Part shown: positions 35,229 to 45,270 of the stretch, piece after piece
Position numbering within the stretch: position 1 is the stretch's first letter
How the letters are laid out: every line of letters starts with the position of its first letter
Assembly: GCF_002113375.1 (NCBI RefSeq)
Contig: NZ_NEHO01000005.1
Span: forward strand, 310,001 to 374,000
Reading direction: 5' to 3'
Source: Pseudomonas sp. R37(2017)
Lineage (GTDB): Bacteria > Pseudomonadota > Gammaproteobacteria > Pseudomonadales > Pseudomonadaceae
DNA: 64,000 nt
Translations under genes and position numbers: made by a program
Notes under the pieces: generated by a model
Databases searched by the model: none
Told to the model about the DNA's origin: nothing
Seen by the model: only the letters and a program-made list of their open reading frames with translations

Positions 35229-35888
35229 CTAGTCGTCAAGGCTGATGATTTGTTCGCGTACGGCAAACAGCACCAGGCCTGCTACATCATAAATCTGCAA
35301 GCGCTTCATGATCTGCGAGCGGTGGGTTTCGATGGTCTTGACGCTTAACCCAAGGCCGTTGGCGATCTCGCGGGTAGATTTTCCGCGAACGATCAACCGC
35401 AGGATTTCCAGCTGACGCACCGTGAGGTTGTGTGAGTCGACAGGTTCGGGTTGATGCTTCTGGTTTCGGGTCAGCGCCTGATTGATCACCGTGTGGGCAA
35501 TGGCCGGGCTCAGGTAGCGTTCGTTGTTGCGCAAGGCTTCCAGCGCGTGTTCGAGTTCGGTCGCCGTGGTGTCCTTGAGCAGGTAGCCATGGGCCCCGAA
35601 TTCCAGCGCCTGCATGATGAGGGCCGGGTCGGTATGCATCGACAGGATCAGAACCTTGCTCTGCGGGCGCACTCGCTTGAGTTGCTGCAAGGCTTCGAGG
35701 CCGCCGGTCTGGCGCATCGAAATATCCAGCAGAATGATATCGGGGGACAGATGCCCGACCATTTCGAGCAACTGCGAGCCGTCATTGGCCTCGCCGATGA
35801 CGGCATAGCCGGGCAGATCCATTACCAGGGCGCGCACGCCAGCCCTGATCAGCGAGTGGTCATCCACCAGTAGTAAATTACAAGTCAA
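35229..35888 (-). CDS. NarL/FixJ-type response regulator
   Basis: A 219-residue regulator: receiver NLLLVDDHSLIRAGVRAL with acceptor aspartate in IILLDISMRQTGG and KDTTATEL, then LuxR helix-turn-helix LTVRQLEILRLIVRGKSTREIANGLGLSVKTIETHRSQIMKRL. It overlaps the upstream kinase gene by 4 bp and is its evident partner. Targets unknown. Confidence 0.93.
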   Translation of the reverse strand: MTCNLLLVDDHSLIRAGVRALVMDLPGYAVIGEANDGSQLLEMVGHLSPDIILLDISMRQTGGLEALQQLKRVRPQSKVLILSMHTDPALIMQALEFGAHGYLLKDTTATELEHALEALRNNERYLSPAIAHTVINQALTRNQKHQPEPVDSHNLTVRQLEILRLIVRGKSTREIANGLGLSVKTIETHRSQIMKRLQIYDVAGLVLFAVREQIISLDD

Positions 35889-36874
35889 TGCATAACCTTA
35901 TTCGAACTGGCCCGTTCGAGCGCACGGGGCGCCCAGGGAAATAGAGCTTCGATTTGAGTGCCTTTGCCCGGCTCGCTGGTAACGGTCAGTGTTCCGCCCA
36001 GTTGATCGAGCCGTTCCGACATCCCGGCCATACCGCGTTGCCCTTCGCGACCCGGGTCGGTTACGGGCGCGAATCCCTGGCCATCATCGCTGATCTGCAG
36101 TTTCAGGCCTTGTGGCAGACGCTGCAGGCAGACCAGCAGGTTCTTGGCCTGGGCATGTCGCAAGATGTTGGTGACTGCTTCCTGGGTGATGCGGAAAGCT
36201 GCCACCGCCATTTCCTCTGGTATGCCGGTCAGGCGCTGCTGGCATTCCAGGCTCCAGTGCACCGGGGTGTTGGCCAGGGTCTTGAGCAGGTGCGCGCGCA
36301 GACTGGCTTCCAGGCCGAGGCTGGTCAACTGCCGGGGATTGAGAATGGCGGATACGTCACGAACTTTCGCCAGGGTTTCTTCCAGCGTGTCGCGCAGAAT
36401 CGCGCATTGTCCCTGGAACTCTTCCGGCATCCGGCGTTTGAGCCAGTCGCTTTGCAGTTTGGCGGCGGTCAGTAATTGGCCGATGTCGTCATGCAATTCC
36501 CGGCTCAGGCGATGACGCTCGTTTTCCTGAACCTGCAGCAGCCGGTCGGCCAGTTCCTGGGGCTGGAATTTGATGAATTTGCGCGAGAGGCTGTATTGCA
36601 CGGCAACACTGGTCAGCGCCGCAATGTTGAGCACCAGCAAGGACAGGGGCAACGGAATGGCCAATACATAGACCAACAAACTGCCGAGCGTCGAGCAGGC
36701 ACATAGCAACAGGGTGAATGTGCGTGCATTTTCTCGGGAGGGTGGCCACTTGGCAATTGACTTGAGGCTGGCGTGCATAGCGGATGGAGCCAATGGATGT
36801 TCGCTGCGGGCTGACCGGTCATGCTGGCTGACAGGCCCCTGTTTTTCATGTGGAGCGACTTCAATGGAGTGCAT
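35885..36874 (-). CDS. NarX/UhpB-type sensor histidine kinase (HisKA_3)
   Basis: A 329-residue kinase. After a 45-residue N-terminal tail come two closely spaced membrane segments (about 50-90, FTLLLCACSTLGSLLVYVLA and PLPLSLLVLNIAALTSVAVQ), then HisKA_3 with RHRLSRELHDDIGQLLTAAKLQ (phospho-His in ELHDD), and the ATPase with ITQEAVTNILRHAQAKN and SDDGQGFAPV. There is no sizeable periplasmic sensor, so it probably senses a membrane or cytoplasmic cue. Upstream gene of a coupled two-component pair. Confidence 0.92.
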   Translation of the reverse strand: MHSIEVAPHEKQGPVSQHDRSARSEHPLAPSAMHASLKSIAKWPPSRENARTFTLLLCACSTLGSLLVYVLAIPLPLSLLVLNIAALTSVAVQYSLSRKFIKFQPQELADRLLQVQENERHRLSRELHDDIGQLLTAAKLQSDWLKRRMPEEFQGQCAILRDTLEETLAKVRDVSAILNPRQLTSLGLEASLRAHLLKTLANTPVHWSLECQQRLTGIPEEMAVAAFRITQEAVTNILRHAQAKNLLVCLQRLPQGLKLQISDDGQGFAPVTDPGREGQRGMAGMSERLDQLGGTLTVTSEPGKGTQIEALFPWAPRALERASSNKVMH

Positions 36875-37272
36875 TTTTTGTTGGAGAGTTCAGCTCCGCA
36901 CTGGAGTGAGCTGAATCCGGCTGCAACCACACTGCCATTAATTGGCGCCAACTAACAGGCGCCATAGTAGCACTTAAGATACCGTTGGTCGCGTTTGTAT
37001 ATGTGTCCAGAAAGTCAGGAATCCAGTCGTTTGGACGATGGTTCCATAATGGAAGAAGTTGGGTATTGCGACACAAAGTGCCGATTGTCCCTGGTTTTTT
37101 TGATGCCGGGCAAACCCTGACTAGAGAGCTGGCGCCCAATTGTGGAGGGGCAAAAGTGGGTGTTGAAAGATGTCGCTTATAGATATGAGGTAATCATATG
37201 CGACTTGTGCGCACTCAAGTTACAGCGGGGTATTGATAACCCAATCACGCCATACGGCTTGGTTGAGTCAGT
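36875..37272. other. 398-bp intergenic region
   Basis: I see no gene here. It is more AT-rich than its surroundings and must hold the promoter of the kinase gene. A perfect 7-bp inverted repeat, TGGCGCC-N8-GGCGCCA (36943-36964), lies 69 bp before the kinase ATG and is a candidate operator. Short frames on both strands show no ribosome site or family likeness. Confidence 0.5.
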
Positions 37273-37743
37273 TCAGGGCTGGCGTTCCGCACAGGACACG
37301 AGTGTGAACGGCCTGGAATTGACCGGTGGTTGAAATCGGCCTTGCCCGACCTGAAAGGCAAAGGCTTCGATCAGCGTGACCTGCTCGCTGTCGTCGAGAC
37401 TGAGTTGCCCGGTGGTCTGGTCGATGAGTTCCAGTTGCCAGGCGATCAGGGTCAGGCAGTCTTTCAGTGCGTAAAGCGCCTCGTCGTGCAGGCTCATGGT
37501 GTTCTGTGCGTGGTTCAGCAGGCCATGAATATGCAGCGAGAATTCGGACACGGCCGCCAACGCCAGGGCATCGGCCTTGGTGGCCAGCTTGAGCAGTGTG
37601 CTGAGCAGGCAGTCGATGGCGTCCTTGTCATTGCTGATCAGTTGCAGATGACTCAGGCATTCCTCGGTTTTAGCCAGGAGTGTTTCAGCCTCGACGAGGA
37701 ACTCCGGGAGCCGCAGGGCCCACTCGTTACGGTCGTTCTGCAT
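37273..37743 (-). CDS. CheA-P1/HPt-like protein without the phospho-histidine
   Basis: A 156-residue, all-helical protein. Residues 14-80 (FLVEAETLLAKTEECLSHLQ, NDKDAIDCLLSTLLKLATKA and FSLHIHGLLNHA) follow the helix pattern of the CheA P1/HPt domain, but where CheA has H-T-x-K-G the sequence reads LKLAT, so Leu51 sits at the histidine position. It cannot be phosphorylated there. It is divergent from cheV, which suggests a chemotaxis-related binding role. The ATG at 37743 follows GGAGATAAGT. The family assignment is by pattern and could be wrong. Confidence 0.6.
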   Translation of the reverse strand: MQNDRNEWALRLPEFLVEAETLLAKTEECLSHLQLISNDKDAIDCLLSTLLKLATKADALALAAVSEFSLHIHGLLNHAQNTMSLHDEALYALKDCLTLIAWQLELIDQTTGQLSLDDSEQVTLIEAFAFQVGQGRFQPPVNSRPFTLVSCAERQP

Positions 37744-37755
37744 ACTTATCTCCAC

Positions 37756-38205
37756 AACGTCATGTCAAATGAGGGGATATCGTGTGTGTCGACGAGGGTG
37801 GTCGGGACCCCGGCATTGCCGAGTCGTCGGGTGAACCAGTTTCGGCTGGCCCGCAGGCAGGCAGGGGAACACGAGAGGGTGGTTGGCCACTTACTTGCGA
37901 TCGCACACAAAACCTGACTCCGTTCATGCAATGAGAATGGCGTCACATTAATGGCTATTGGATATTGCGAATATCAGGTTGCACCTGATTGTTGATAGGG
38001 GAATCCCTTAGGCAACGGAACCTATCACGTGAACTGTGGTCGCGTGGCGCAGAAGTGCAGCAGATGTAATCACAGCGCCAGTAAAGCATGATGTTAATGT
38101 GACATCAATGCCCGGTCGTGGCATTTTGGAGGGGGTCAAGCTTCGGCCAAAACAGCCGATAACCTTCTTCAAGTGAATTCATCCGAACAAGACCAGGAGT
38201 CATTG
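37756..38205. other. 450-bp divergent regulatory region before cheV
   Basis: No convincing gene. It contains the start region of the HPt-like gene on the minus strand and the FliA-type promoter of cheV near its right end. A 66-codon minus frame at 37746-37946 lacks a ribosome site and recognisable sequence. Confidence 0.5.
38136..38162 (+). promoter_or_regulatory. FliA (sigma-28) promoter of cheV
   Basis: TCAAG (38136-38140), 14 bases, then GCCGATAA (38155-38162). This is the flagellar sigma-28 layout (TAAAG-N14-GCCGATAA) with a perfect -10. It is 43 bp upstream of the cheV ATG, so the mRNA leader would be about 35 nt. Confidence 0.82.
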
Positions 38206-39141
38206 ATGGCCGGCATTCTCGACACGGTAGACCAACGCACGCAACTGGTGGGTGAGAATCGCCTGGAAATTCTCATGTTCCGGCTCGCCGGACGGCAATT
38301 GTTCGCGATCAACGTCTTCAAGGTACAGGAAGTATTGCAACTGCCAAAGTTGACGCTGATGCCGCAGCGCCATCCTTTTGTGTGCGGCGTGGTCAACCTG
38401 CGTGGCCAGACCCTGCCGGTGATCGACCTGTCCCAGGCCATTGGCATGCGCCCGCTGGTGCCGGGGCCGGACAGCACGATTATCGTCACCGAGTACAACC
38501 GTTCGGTTCAGGCCTTCCTGGTCGGTGGCGTGGACCGGATCGTCAACATGAACTGGGAAGCCATCCTGCCGCCACCGGGCAGTGCCGGCCGCCAGCACTA
38601 CCTGACGGCTATCAGCAAAGTCGATGAACAACTGGTGGAAATCATCGACGTCGAAAAGGTCTTGGCCGAGATTGTCCCGTACAACGCCAAAGTCTCCCGC
38701 GACAAGCTTGAAGACCCTGTACTGGAACGCGCCCGTGGCCGTGAAGTGCTGCTGGTGGACGACTCGAACGTGGCACTGGCGCAGTTGCGCGATACCCTGG
38801 GGCAGTTGGGCGTGAAGATGCACATCGCCAGCGACGGATTGAAGGCCTTGAACCTGCTCAAGGCCTGGGCCGACACTGGCGTGGACATGACTGAAAAACT
38901 GCTGATGGTTTTCACCGATGCGGAAATGCCGGAGATGGATGGTTATCGCCTGACCACCGAAATTCGCAATGATCCACGCCTGCGCGGCCTGTACGTGGTA
39001 CTGCACACCTCGTTGTCCGGCAGCTTCAACGATTCGATGGTCAAAAAGGTCGGCTGCGACAATTTCCTTTCCAAATTCCAGCCGGACAAACTCGTCGACG
39101 TGGTACGTCAGCGCCTGATGCTTGACGAAGTGCCGGCCTAA
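38206..39141 (+). CDS. cheV: Chemotaxis coupling protein CheV (CheW-REC)
   Basis: A 311-residue protein: CheW-like domain (about 15-165, EILMFRLAGRQLFAINVFKVQEVL, HPFVCGVVNLRGQTLPVIDL) and a receiver (about 178-305, VLLVDDSNVALAQL with acceptor aspartate in VFTDAEMPEMDGYRL). It couples receptors to CheA and may drain phosphate for adaptation. CCAGGAG precedes the ATG at 38206; the GTG at 38173 would lie only 10 bp after the FliA -10 element and is unlikely. Confidence 0.95.
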   Translation: MAGILDTVDQRTQLVGENRLEILMFRLAGRQLFAINVFKVQEVLQLPKLTLMPQRHPFVCGVVNLRGQTLPVIDLSQAIGMRPLVPGPDSTIIVTEYNRSVQAFLVGGVDRIVNMNWEAILPPPGSAGRQHYLTAISKVDEQLVEIIDVEKVLAEIVPYNAKVSRDKLEDPVLERARGREVLLVDDSNVALAQLRDTLGQLGVKMHIASDGLKALNLLKAWADTGVDMTEKLLMVFTDAEMPEMDGYRLTTEIRNDPRLRGLYVVLHTSLSGSFNDSMVKKVGCDNFLSKFQPDKLVDVVRQRLMLDEVPA

Positions 39142-39150
39142 GCGGTCTTC

Positions 39151-39252
39151 CTGTAGGAGCGAGCATGCTCGCGATGAAGGTACAGGCACCGCGGGGTGTC
39201 AGGTAGCCAGCGTCATCGTTGACGACCCTCGCGAGCATGCTCGCTCCTACAG
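39151..39252. repeat. REPIN (GTAGGAGCGAGC family) with 24-bp perfect arms
   Basis: The arm 39151-39174, beginning CTGTAGGAGCGAGCATGC, is exactly inverted at 39229-39252. The 54-bp spacer is closely similar, in reverse orientation, to the spacer of the element at 53297-53396 (shared GGTCGTCAACGATGACG and CCTGACACCCC), so this is a whole composite element rather than two chance REPs. Confidence 0.9.
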
Positions 39253-39321
39253 GCTTTTTGCACTTTGATTCGCTGACCAAGCTCGTATAGGGTGGAGTTT
39301 TTGCCTACCAGGGAGCTGGCC

Positions 39322-40128
39322 ATGTTGCGTCTGAGCGCGCTGTATCGTTATCCATTGAAGTCCGCCAAGGGAGAGACGCTTCAACAGAGTGGTCTCGATA
39401 AACTCGGGCTGGACGGCGATCGCCGCTGGATGCTGGTGGATGAGGCCAGCGGTCGTTTCCTGACCCAGCGTGCGGTGGCGCAGATGAGCCAGTTGTCGGC
39501 GCTGTGGAACGCCGAAGGTGGCTTGACCCTCGGCGCGCCCGGCCATTCGTCGATCGACATTGCCTTGCCCGGTAGCGATGCACAACTGCGTGGCGTGACC
39601 ATCTGGCGCGATACCTTGCGAGTCCCCGATGCAGGCGACGAAGCCGGGGCCTGGGTCAGCCAGTTCATTGGAAAGCCGACGCGTCTGGTGCAAGTGCCGC
39701 TTGATCGGGCGCGAATGACCGAAGCCGGGTACGGCAATGATGACGATCAGGTGGCGTTCGCCGATGGCTTTCCGCTGTTGCTGATTGGCCAGGCCTCCCT
39801 CGAGGACTTGTCGCAACGGGTCGGGCGCCCGTTGGAGATGCTGCGATTCCGGCCAAACCTGGTGATCGAAGGCAGTGAAGCCTTCGCCGAGGACAGCTGG
39901 AAGCGTATCCGCATCGGCGAGGTCGAGTTCCGCGTGGTCAAGTCCTGTTCACGTTGCATCCTGACCACCATCGACCCGCAAACCGGGGAGCGCAGCGACG
40001 ATCGCGAACCCTTGGCCACCTTGCAGAAATACCGCTCGCAGGCCGACGGTGCAATGTTCGGCCAGAACCTGGTCAACGACGGCAACGGGCGACTCGAAGT
40101 CGGCATGCCGGTGGAGATCCTCGAGTAA
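39322..40128 (+). CDS. MOSC-domain protein (YcbX-like)
   Basis: A 268-residue protein with the MOSC_N beta-barrel (LSALYRYPLKSAKGETLQQSGLDKLGLDGDRRWMLVD) and C-terminal MOSC domain, including the molybdenum-binding cysteine in FRVVKSCSRCILTTIDPQTGE. YcbX-type proteins use molybdenum cofactor to reduce N-hydroxylated compounds. GGGAG lies 6 bases upstream of this ATG; a start 10 codons earlier has no support. The 2Fe-2S domain seen in some homologues is absent. Confidence 0.92.
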   Translation: MLRLSALYRYPLKSAKGETLQQSGLDKLGLDGDRRWMLVDEASGRFLTQRAVAQMSQLSALWNAEGGLTLGAPGHSSIDIALPGSDAQLRGVTIWRDTLRVPDAGDEAGAWVSQFIGKPTRLVQVPLDRARMTEAGYGNDDDQVAFADGFPLLLIGQASLEDLSQRVGRPLEMLRFRPNLVIEGSEAFAEDSWKRIRIGEVEFRVVKSCSRCILTTIDPQTGERSDDREPLATLQKYRSQADGAMFGQNLVNDGNGRLEVGMPVEILE

Positions 40129-40140
40129 TCTTGCGCAGAA

Positions 40141-40178
40141 TGAAAAATGCCCGTGTCGAAAAACACGGGCATTTTTCA
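40141..40178. terminator. Bidirectional terminator after MOSC gene
   Basis: TGAAAAATGCCCGTGT and ACACGGGCATTTTTCA form a 16-bp perfect stem around a 6-nt loop, with T runs both ways, between convergent genes. Confidence 0.93.
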
Positions 40179-40198
40179 TTGCGGTGAAGCCCGCGGGT

Positions 40199-40483
40199 TT
40201 AGCCGCGGTATTCGCACAGGTAAGCGGTGTCGACGGCGACTTTCAGCTGGAACTTGCTGTTGGCCGGTACGTTGAACTGGCTGCCGGCGGCGAAGGTTTC
40301 CCAGTCGCTGCTGTCTGGCAGTTTGACGGTCAATGCGCCGCTGACCACGTGCATGATTTCACGCTGGCTGGTGCCGAATTCGTATTCGCCCGGAGCCATG
40401 ACGCCGATGGTCGCTGGACCTTCTGTGGTGCCAAAGGCGATCGACTTGACGGTGCCGTCGAAGTACTCGTTGACTTTAAACAT
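40199..40483 (-). CDS. ppnP: Pyrimidine/purine nucleoside phosphorylase PpnP (DUF1255)
   Basis: A 94-residue cupin: [47 protein letters not shown] and [24 protein letters not shown]. coli YaiE/PpnP phosphorolyses a wide set of nucleosides. GAGGAA sits 7 bases before the ATG at 40483; the upstream frame extension has no family likeness. It stands alone. Confidence 0.95.
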   Translation of the reverse strand: MFKVNEYFDGTVKSIAFGTTEGPATIGVMAPGEYEFGTSQREIMHVVSGALTVKLPDSSDWETFAAGSQFNVPANSKFQLKVAVDTAYLCEYRG

Positions 40484-40552
40484 GGGCGATTCCTCGAAAA
40501 GGGCTAAAAAGGGCCGGCCAGTATGCACAAGGCCCTCGGCGACGTCACCTGT

Positions 40553-41095
40553 CTAAAGCGGCAGAACCAGCGGCAGCAGGCGTGCGGTATTGCGCGCATC
40601 TTCCAGTGCCCGGTGTTGCTGGCCGGTGAACTGCAGGCCGGCCAATTGCAACGCGCCGTTCAATCCCAGCGGGCGCTCCAGGCGTCGGGCCTTGGCAAAA
40701 CGCTGTTTGAGGTTCATGTGTGGCACGTTGCTCAGCATGCTGGCGAGTCCCAGTTGCTGCCAATCCTGAAGCAGTTGTTTGCGATCGTAATCGCCCCAAC
40801 TGGCCCAGCCTTCAAGTCGCGTGTGGTGATGGCTTAGCCAGCGTTCAAACGCCGGCCAGACTTCGCCCAGCGGTTGCGCGGCATCGATGTTGGCCTGGCT
40901 GATGTGCGTCAGCTCGCGGCAAAACGGCGTCAGCAACGGCCGCCGCAACGGGCGGACGAAGCGCTGGAAGTGGTCCTGCTCGCGTCCCTTGCGGTCCACC
41001 AGGGTGGCGCCGATTTCAATGATTTCCATATCCGTTACGGGCCAACCACCCTCATCGGTGGTGGCCTCCAGATCAATGACCAGCCAGTGAGGCAT
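40553..41095 (-). CDS. DEDDh-type 3'-5' exonuclease
   Basis: A 180-residue exonuclease of the Eri1/KapD-like branch. Acidic motifs: ExoI WLVIDLEATTDEGG, ExoII near GWASWGDYDRKQLLQDW and ExoIII QHRALEDARNTARLL with the DEDDh histidine. The substrate, RNA or DNA, is not known. It lies downstream of the atu operon but the strong palindrome between them argues for separate transcription. Confidence 0.9.
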   Translation of the reverse strand: MPHWLVIDLEATTDEGGWPVTDMEIIEIGATLVDRKGREQDHFQRFVRPLRRPLLTPFCRELTHISQANIDAAQPLGEVWPAFERWLSHHHTRLEGWASWGDYDRKQLLQDWQQLGLASMLSNVPHMNLKQRFAKARRLERPLGLNGALQLAGLQFTGQQHRALEDARNTARLLPLVLPL

Positions 41096-41125
41096 TGCAG
41101 GTTTCCTGGTATCCGCGTCCTGTAG

Positions 41126-41208
41126 GGTTTGAGCGTAGCCAAACCCGGCGGTTCCGCCTAGTGGCCTGTGTGGCTGATTCGAGTACTCGAATCAGCCACA
41201 CAGGCCAC
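41126..41208. terminator. Hairpin cluster with a 48-bp perfect palindrome after atuF
   Basis: 41161-41208 is a perfect palindrome: 24 bases beginning GTGGCCTGTGTGGCTGATTC are followed directly by their reverse complement. It starts 6 bp beyond the atuF stop. Beside it lie GGGTTT-N10-AAACCC (41126-41147) and GGCGGTTCCGCC (41148-41159). There is no T run, so simple intrinsic termination is uncertain; the stem would still protect or end the long atu mRNA. Confidence 0.65.
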
Positions 41209-41213
41209 CAGGC

Positions 41214-43175
<1,962 letters not shown>

Positions 43176-43205
43176 GGGCTGTTCCCTTGGGTTTTGCGGT
43201 GAATG

Positions 43206-43290
43206 TGATGGCCTCTTCGCGAGCAGGCTCGCTCCCACAGGTTTATGAACGGCATAAATCCAGTGTAGGAGCGAGCCTGCTCGCGATGCT
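43206..43290. repeat. REPIN of mixed type inside the atu operon
   Basis: The left unit carries the CTCCCACA end and the right unit the TGTAGGAG end, so the two arms belong to the two REP families seen in this window. It lies between atuE and atuF, where it could weaken or stabilise part of the operon mRNA. Confidence 0.85.
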
Positions 43291-43292
43291 TT

Positions 43293-44090
43293 TCATGAAG
43301 CCCACCCCGGTTTGCGTTTTTGCACGAAGGCCAATGTTCCCTCGACGCCTTCGGCTCCGCTCACCGCTTCGCTGAACCATTCGGCAGCCTGATCCAGCAG
43401 GGCGTTCGACGGTTCTCCGGCACTCGCCAGCAAGAGCTTTTTGGTCGCCGCATTCGCCCCCGGCGCACAGCACAACACATGGGCCAGCACCTCATCGAGA
43501 CGCTCGGCCAGGGCCTGGGGATCATGCTCGACAAAATGCACCAGTCCCATGCGTCGAGCCTGGTGGCCATCAAAACGAGCCGCCGTCAGGGCCAGCCTTC
43601 GAGTCTCGGTCAGGCCGATGCGTTGCACCACGAACGGTGCGATTTGCGCTGGCAGCAGGCCGAGGCTGGTTTCCGGCAGGCCGAATTGCGCCTGATGATC
43701 GGCCAGGGCGATATCGCTGACACAGGCCAGGCCGAGGCCACCGCCGAGCACCGCCCCCTGCAGCACAGTGATCACTACTTGCGGCGCGTGTTGCACTTCT
43801 TGCAGCAGTACACCGAACACTCGATTCGTGTCGCGGTGTGCACTCGTACCCTGAGCGTGGGCACTGGCCATGTCCTTGATGTCGCCGCCGGCACAGAAGT
43901 GCCCGCCGACGCCGCCGATCACCAGTGCGCGAACCCCTGGTTTATCGCGTACCGCAGCCAGCACCGAGCGCAATTCGGCGACCATCTGCAGGCTCATCGC
44001 ATTTCGGCATTCCGGACGGTTGAGGGTGATGTGCAACACGCCGTTGTGCAGTTCCAGCAGCAAGGTCTGGCAATCGGGCAGGCTGTTCAT
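43293..44090 (-). CDS. atuE: Isohexenylglutaconyl-CoA hydratase
   Basis: A 265-residue crotonase: HITLNRPECRNAMSLQMVAEL, oxyanion segment GVGGHFCAGGDIKDMASA and QGAVLGGGLGLACVSDIALA, then FGLPETSLGLLPAQIAPFV. It hydrates isohexenylglutaconyl-CoA, the product of geranyl-CoA carboxylase, ahead of cleavage. The ATG overlaps the atuD stop by 4 bp. Family membership is certain; the substrate is assigned from the operon. Confidence 0.92.
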   Translation of the reverse strand: MNSLPDCQTLLLELHNGVLHITLNRPECRNAMSLQMVAELRSVLAAVRDKPGVRALVIGGVGGHFCAGGDIKDMASAHAQGTSAHRDTNRVFGVLLQEVQHAPQVVITVLQGAVLGGGLGLACVSDIALADHQAQFGLPETSLGLLPAQIAPFVVQRIGLTETRRLALTAARFDGHQARRMGLVHFVEHDPQALAERLDEVLAHVLCCAPGANAATKKLLLASAGEPSNALLDQAAEWFSEAVSGAEGVEGTLAFVQKRKPGWAS

Positions 44091-45244
44091 TTCTTTTTCC
44101 CCGGCAAAATACCCATTAGTTTGCAGATGATTCCCAGCATGATTTCGTCGGCGCCACCGCCAATCGACACCAGCCGCACGTCGCGGTAGGCACGGGCCAC
44201 AGGGTTGTCCCACATGAAGCCCATGCCGCCCCAGTATTGCAGGCAGCTGTCGCTGACTTCGCGGCCCAGGCGCCCGGCCTTGAGCTTGGCCATCGAGGCC
44301 AGGCGCGTCACGTCCTGGCCTTTGACGTATTGCTCGGTGGCCTGATAGACCAGCGCCCGCAGGCATTCGATTTCGGTTTGCAGTTCAGCCAGGCGGAAGT
44401 GGATCACCTGATTGTCGATCAGTGCGTTACCGAAGGTCTTGCGCTCCTTGCAGTATTCGATGGTGCTGTCGACGCAATACTCCAGGCCCTTGATCATGTT
44501 GGCCGCGCCGAACAGGCGTTCCTCCTGGAACTGCAGCATCTGCATCATGAACCCCGCGCCTTCATGGCCGATGCGGTTGCGCTGCGGCACGCGCACGTTG
44601 TCGAAAAACACCTGGGCGGTTTCCGAACTGCGCATGCCGAGCTTGTCCAGATGCGAGCTGAGGCTGATGCCCGGTGTATTCATCGGCACCATGATGAGTG
44701 ACTTGTTGATGTGCGGCTTGTCGTCCGAGGTGTTGGCCAACAGGCAGATGAAGTCGGCGCTCGGCGAGTTGGTGATCCACATCTTGCTGCCGTTGATCAC
44801 GTAATCGTCGCCGTCCTTGCGCGCGGTGGTTTTCAACCCGGCGACGTCGGAGCCGGCACCGACTTCGGAGACGCCGATGCAGCCGACCTGTTCGCCGCTG
44901 ATGGCCGGGCGCAGGAATTCGTCGCGCAGTTCGTCGGAGCCGAAACGGGCGAGGGCCGGGGTGCACATGTCGGTCTGCACGCCGATGGACATCGGGATGC
45001 CACCGCAATGAATAGTGCCGAACTCTTCGGCGGCCACGATCGAATAGCTGTAGTCGAGCCCCATGCCGCCGAATTTTTCCGGTTTGGATATCCCCAGCAA
45101 GCCGAGCTCGCCGGCCTTGCGGAAGATCTCGTGGATGGGGAAGCGTCCGGCCTTTTCCCATTCCTCGACGTGGGGATTGATCTCGTGTTCGACGAATTGG
45201 CGTACTGTGCGGCGCAGTGCTTCGTGTTCCTGGGTGAAGATCAT
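44087..45244 (-). CDS. atuD: Citronellyl-CoA dehydrogenase (acyl-CoA dehydrogenase)
   Basis: A 385-residue acyl-CoA dehydrogenase. Seen: CIGVSEVGAGSDVAGLKTTA, KMWITNSPSADFICLLAN, ERLFGAANMIKGLEYC, and FMWDNPVARAYRDVRLVSIGGGADEIML, where the GGADEIM segment stands at the usual catalytic-base region. AtuD oxidises citronellyl-CoA to geranyl-CoA. Between atuC (26 bp upstream) and atuE (4-bp overlap). Confidence 0.93.
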   Translation of the reverse strand: MIFTQEHEALRRTVRQFVEHEINPHVEEWEKAGRFPIHEIFRKAGELGLLGISKPEKFGGMGLDYSYSIVAAEEFGTIHCGGIPMSIGVQTDMCTPALARFGSDELRDEFLRPAISGEQVGCIGVSEVGAGSDVAGLKTTARKDGDDYVINGSKMWITNSPSADFICLLANTSDDKPHINKSLIMVPMNTPGISLSSHLDKLGMRSSETAQVFFDNVRVPQRNRIGHEGAGFMMQMLQFQEERLFGAANMIKGLEYCVDSTIEYCKERKTFGNALIDNQVIHFRLAELQTEIECLRALVYQATEQYVKGQDVTRLASMAKLKAGRLGREVSDSCLQYWGGMGFMWDNPVARAYRDVRLVSIGGGADEIMLGIICKLMGILPGKKK

Positions 45245-45270
45245 TTTTTGTTGTTCTCCATTAGCCGGGC

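Noticed and set aside
36861..37139. Possible 92-residue minus-strand gene upstream of the kinase
   Set aside because: It overlaps the kinase start and an inverted repeat, lacks a Shine-Dalgarno and reads like random sequence.
37746..37946. Possible 66-residue gene in the cheV upstream region
   Set aside because: No ribosome site and no recognisable sequence. It also overlaps the promoter region of the HPt-like gene.
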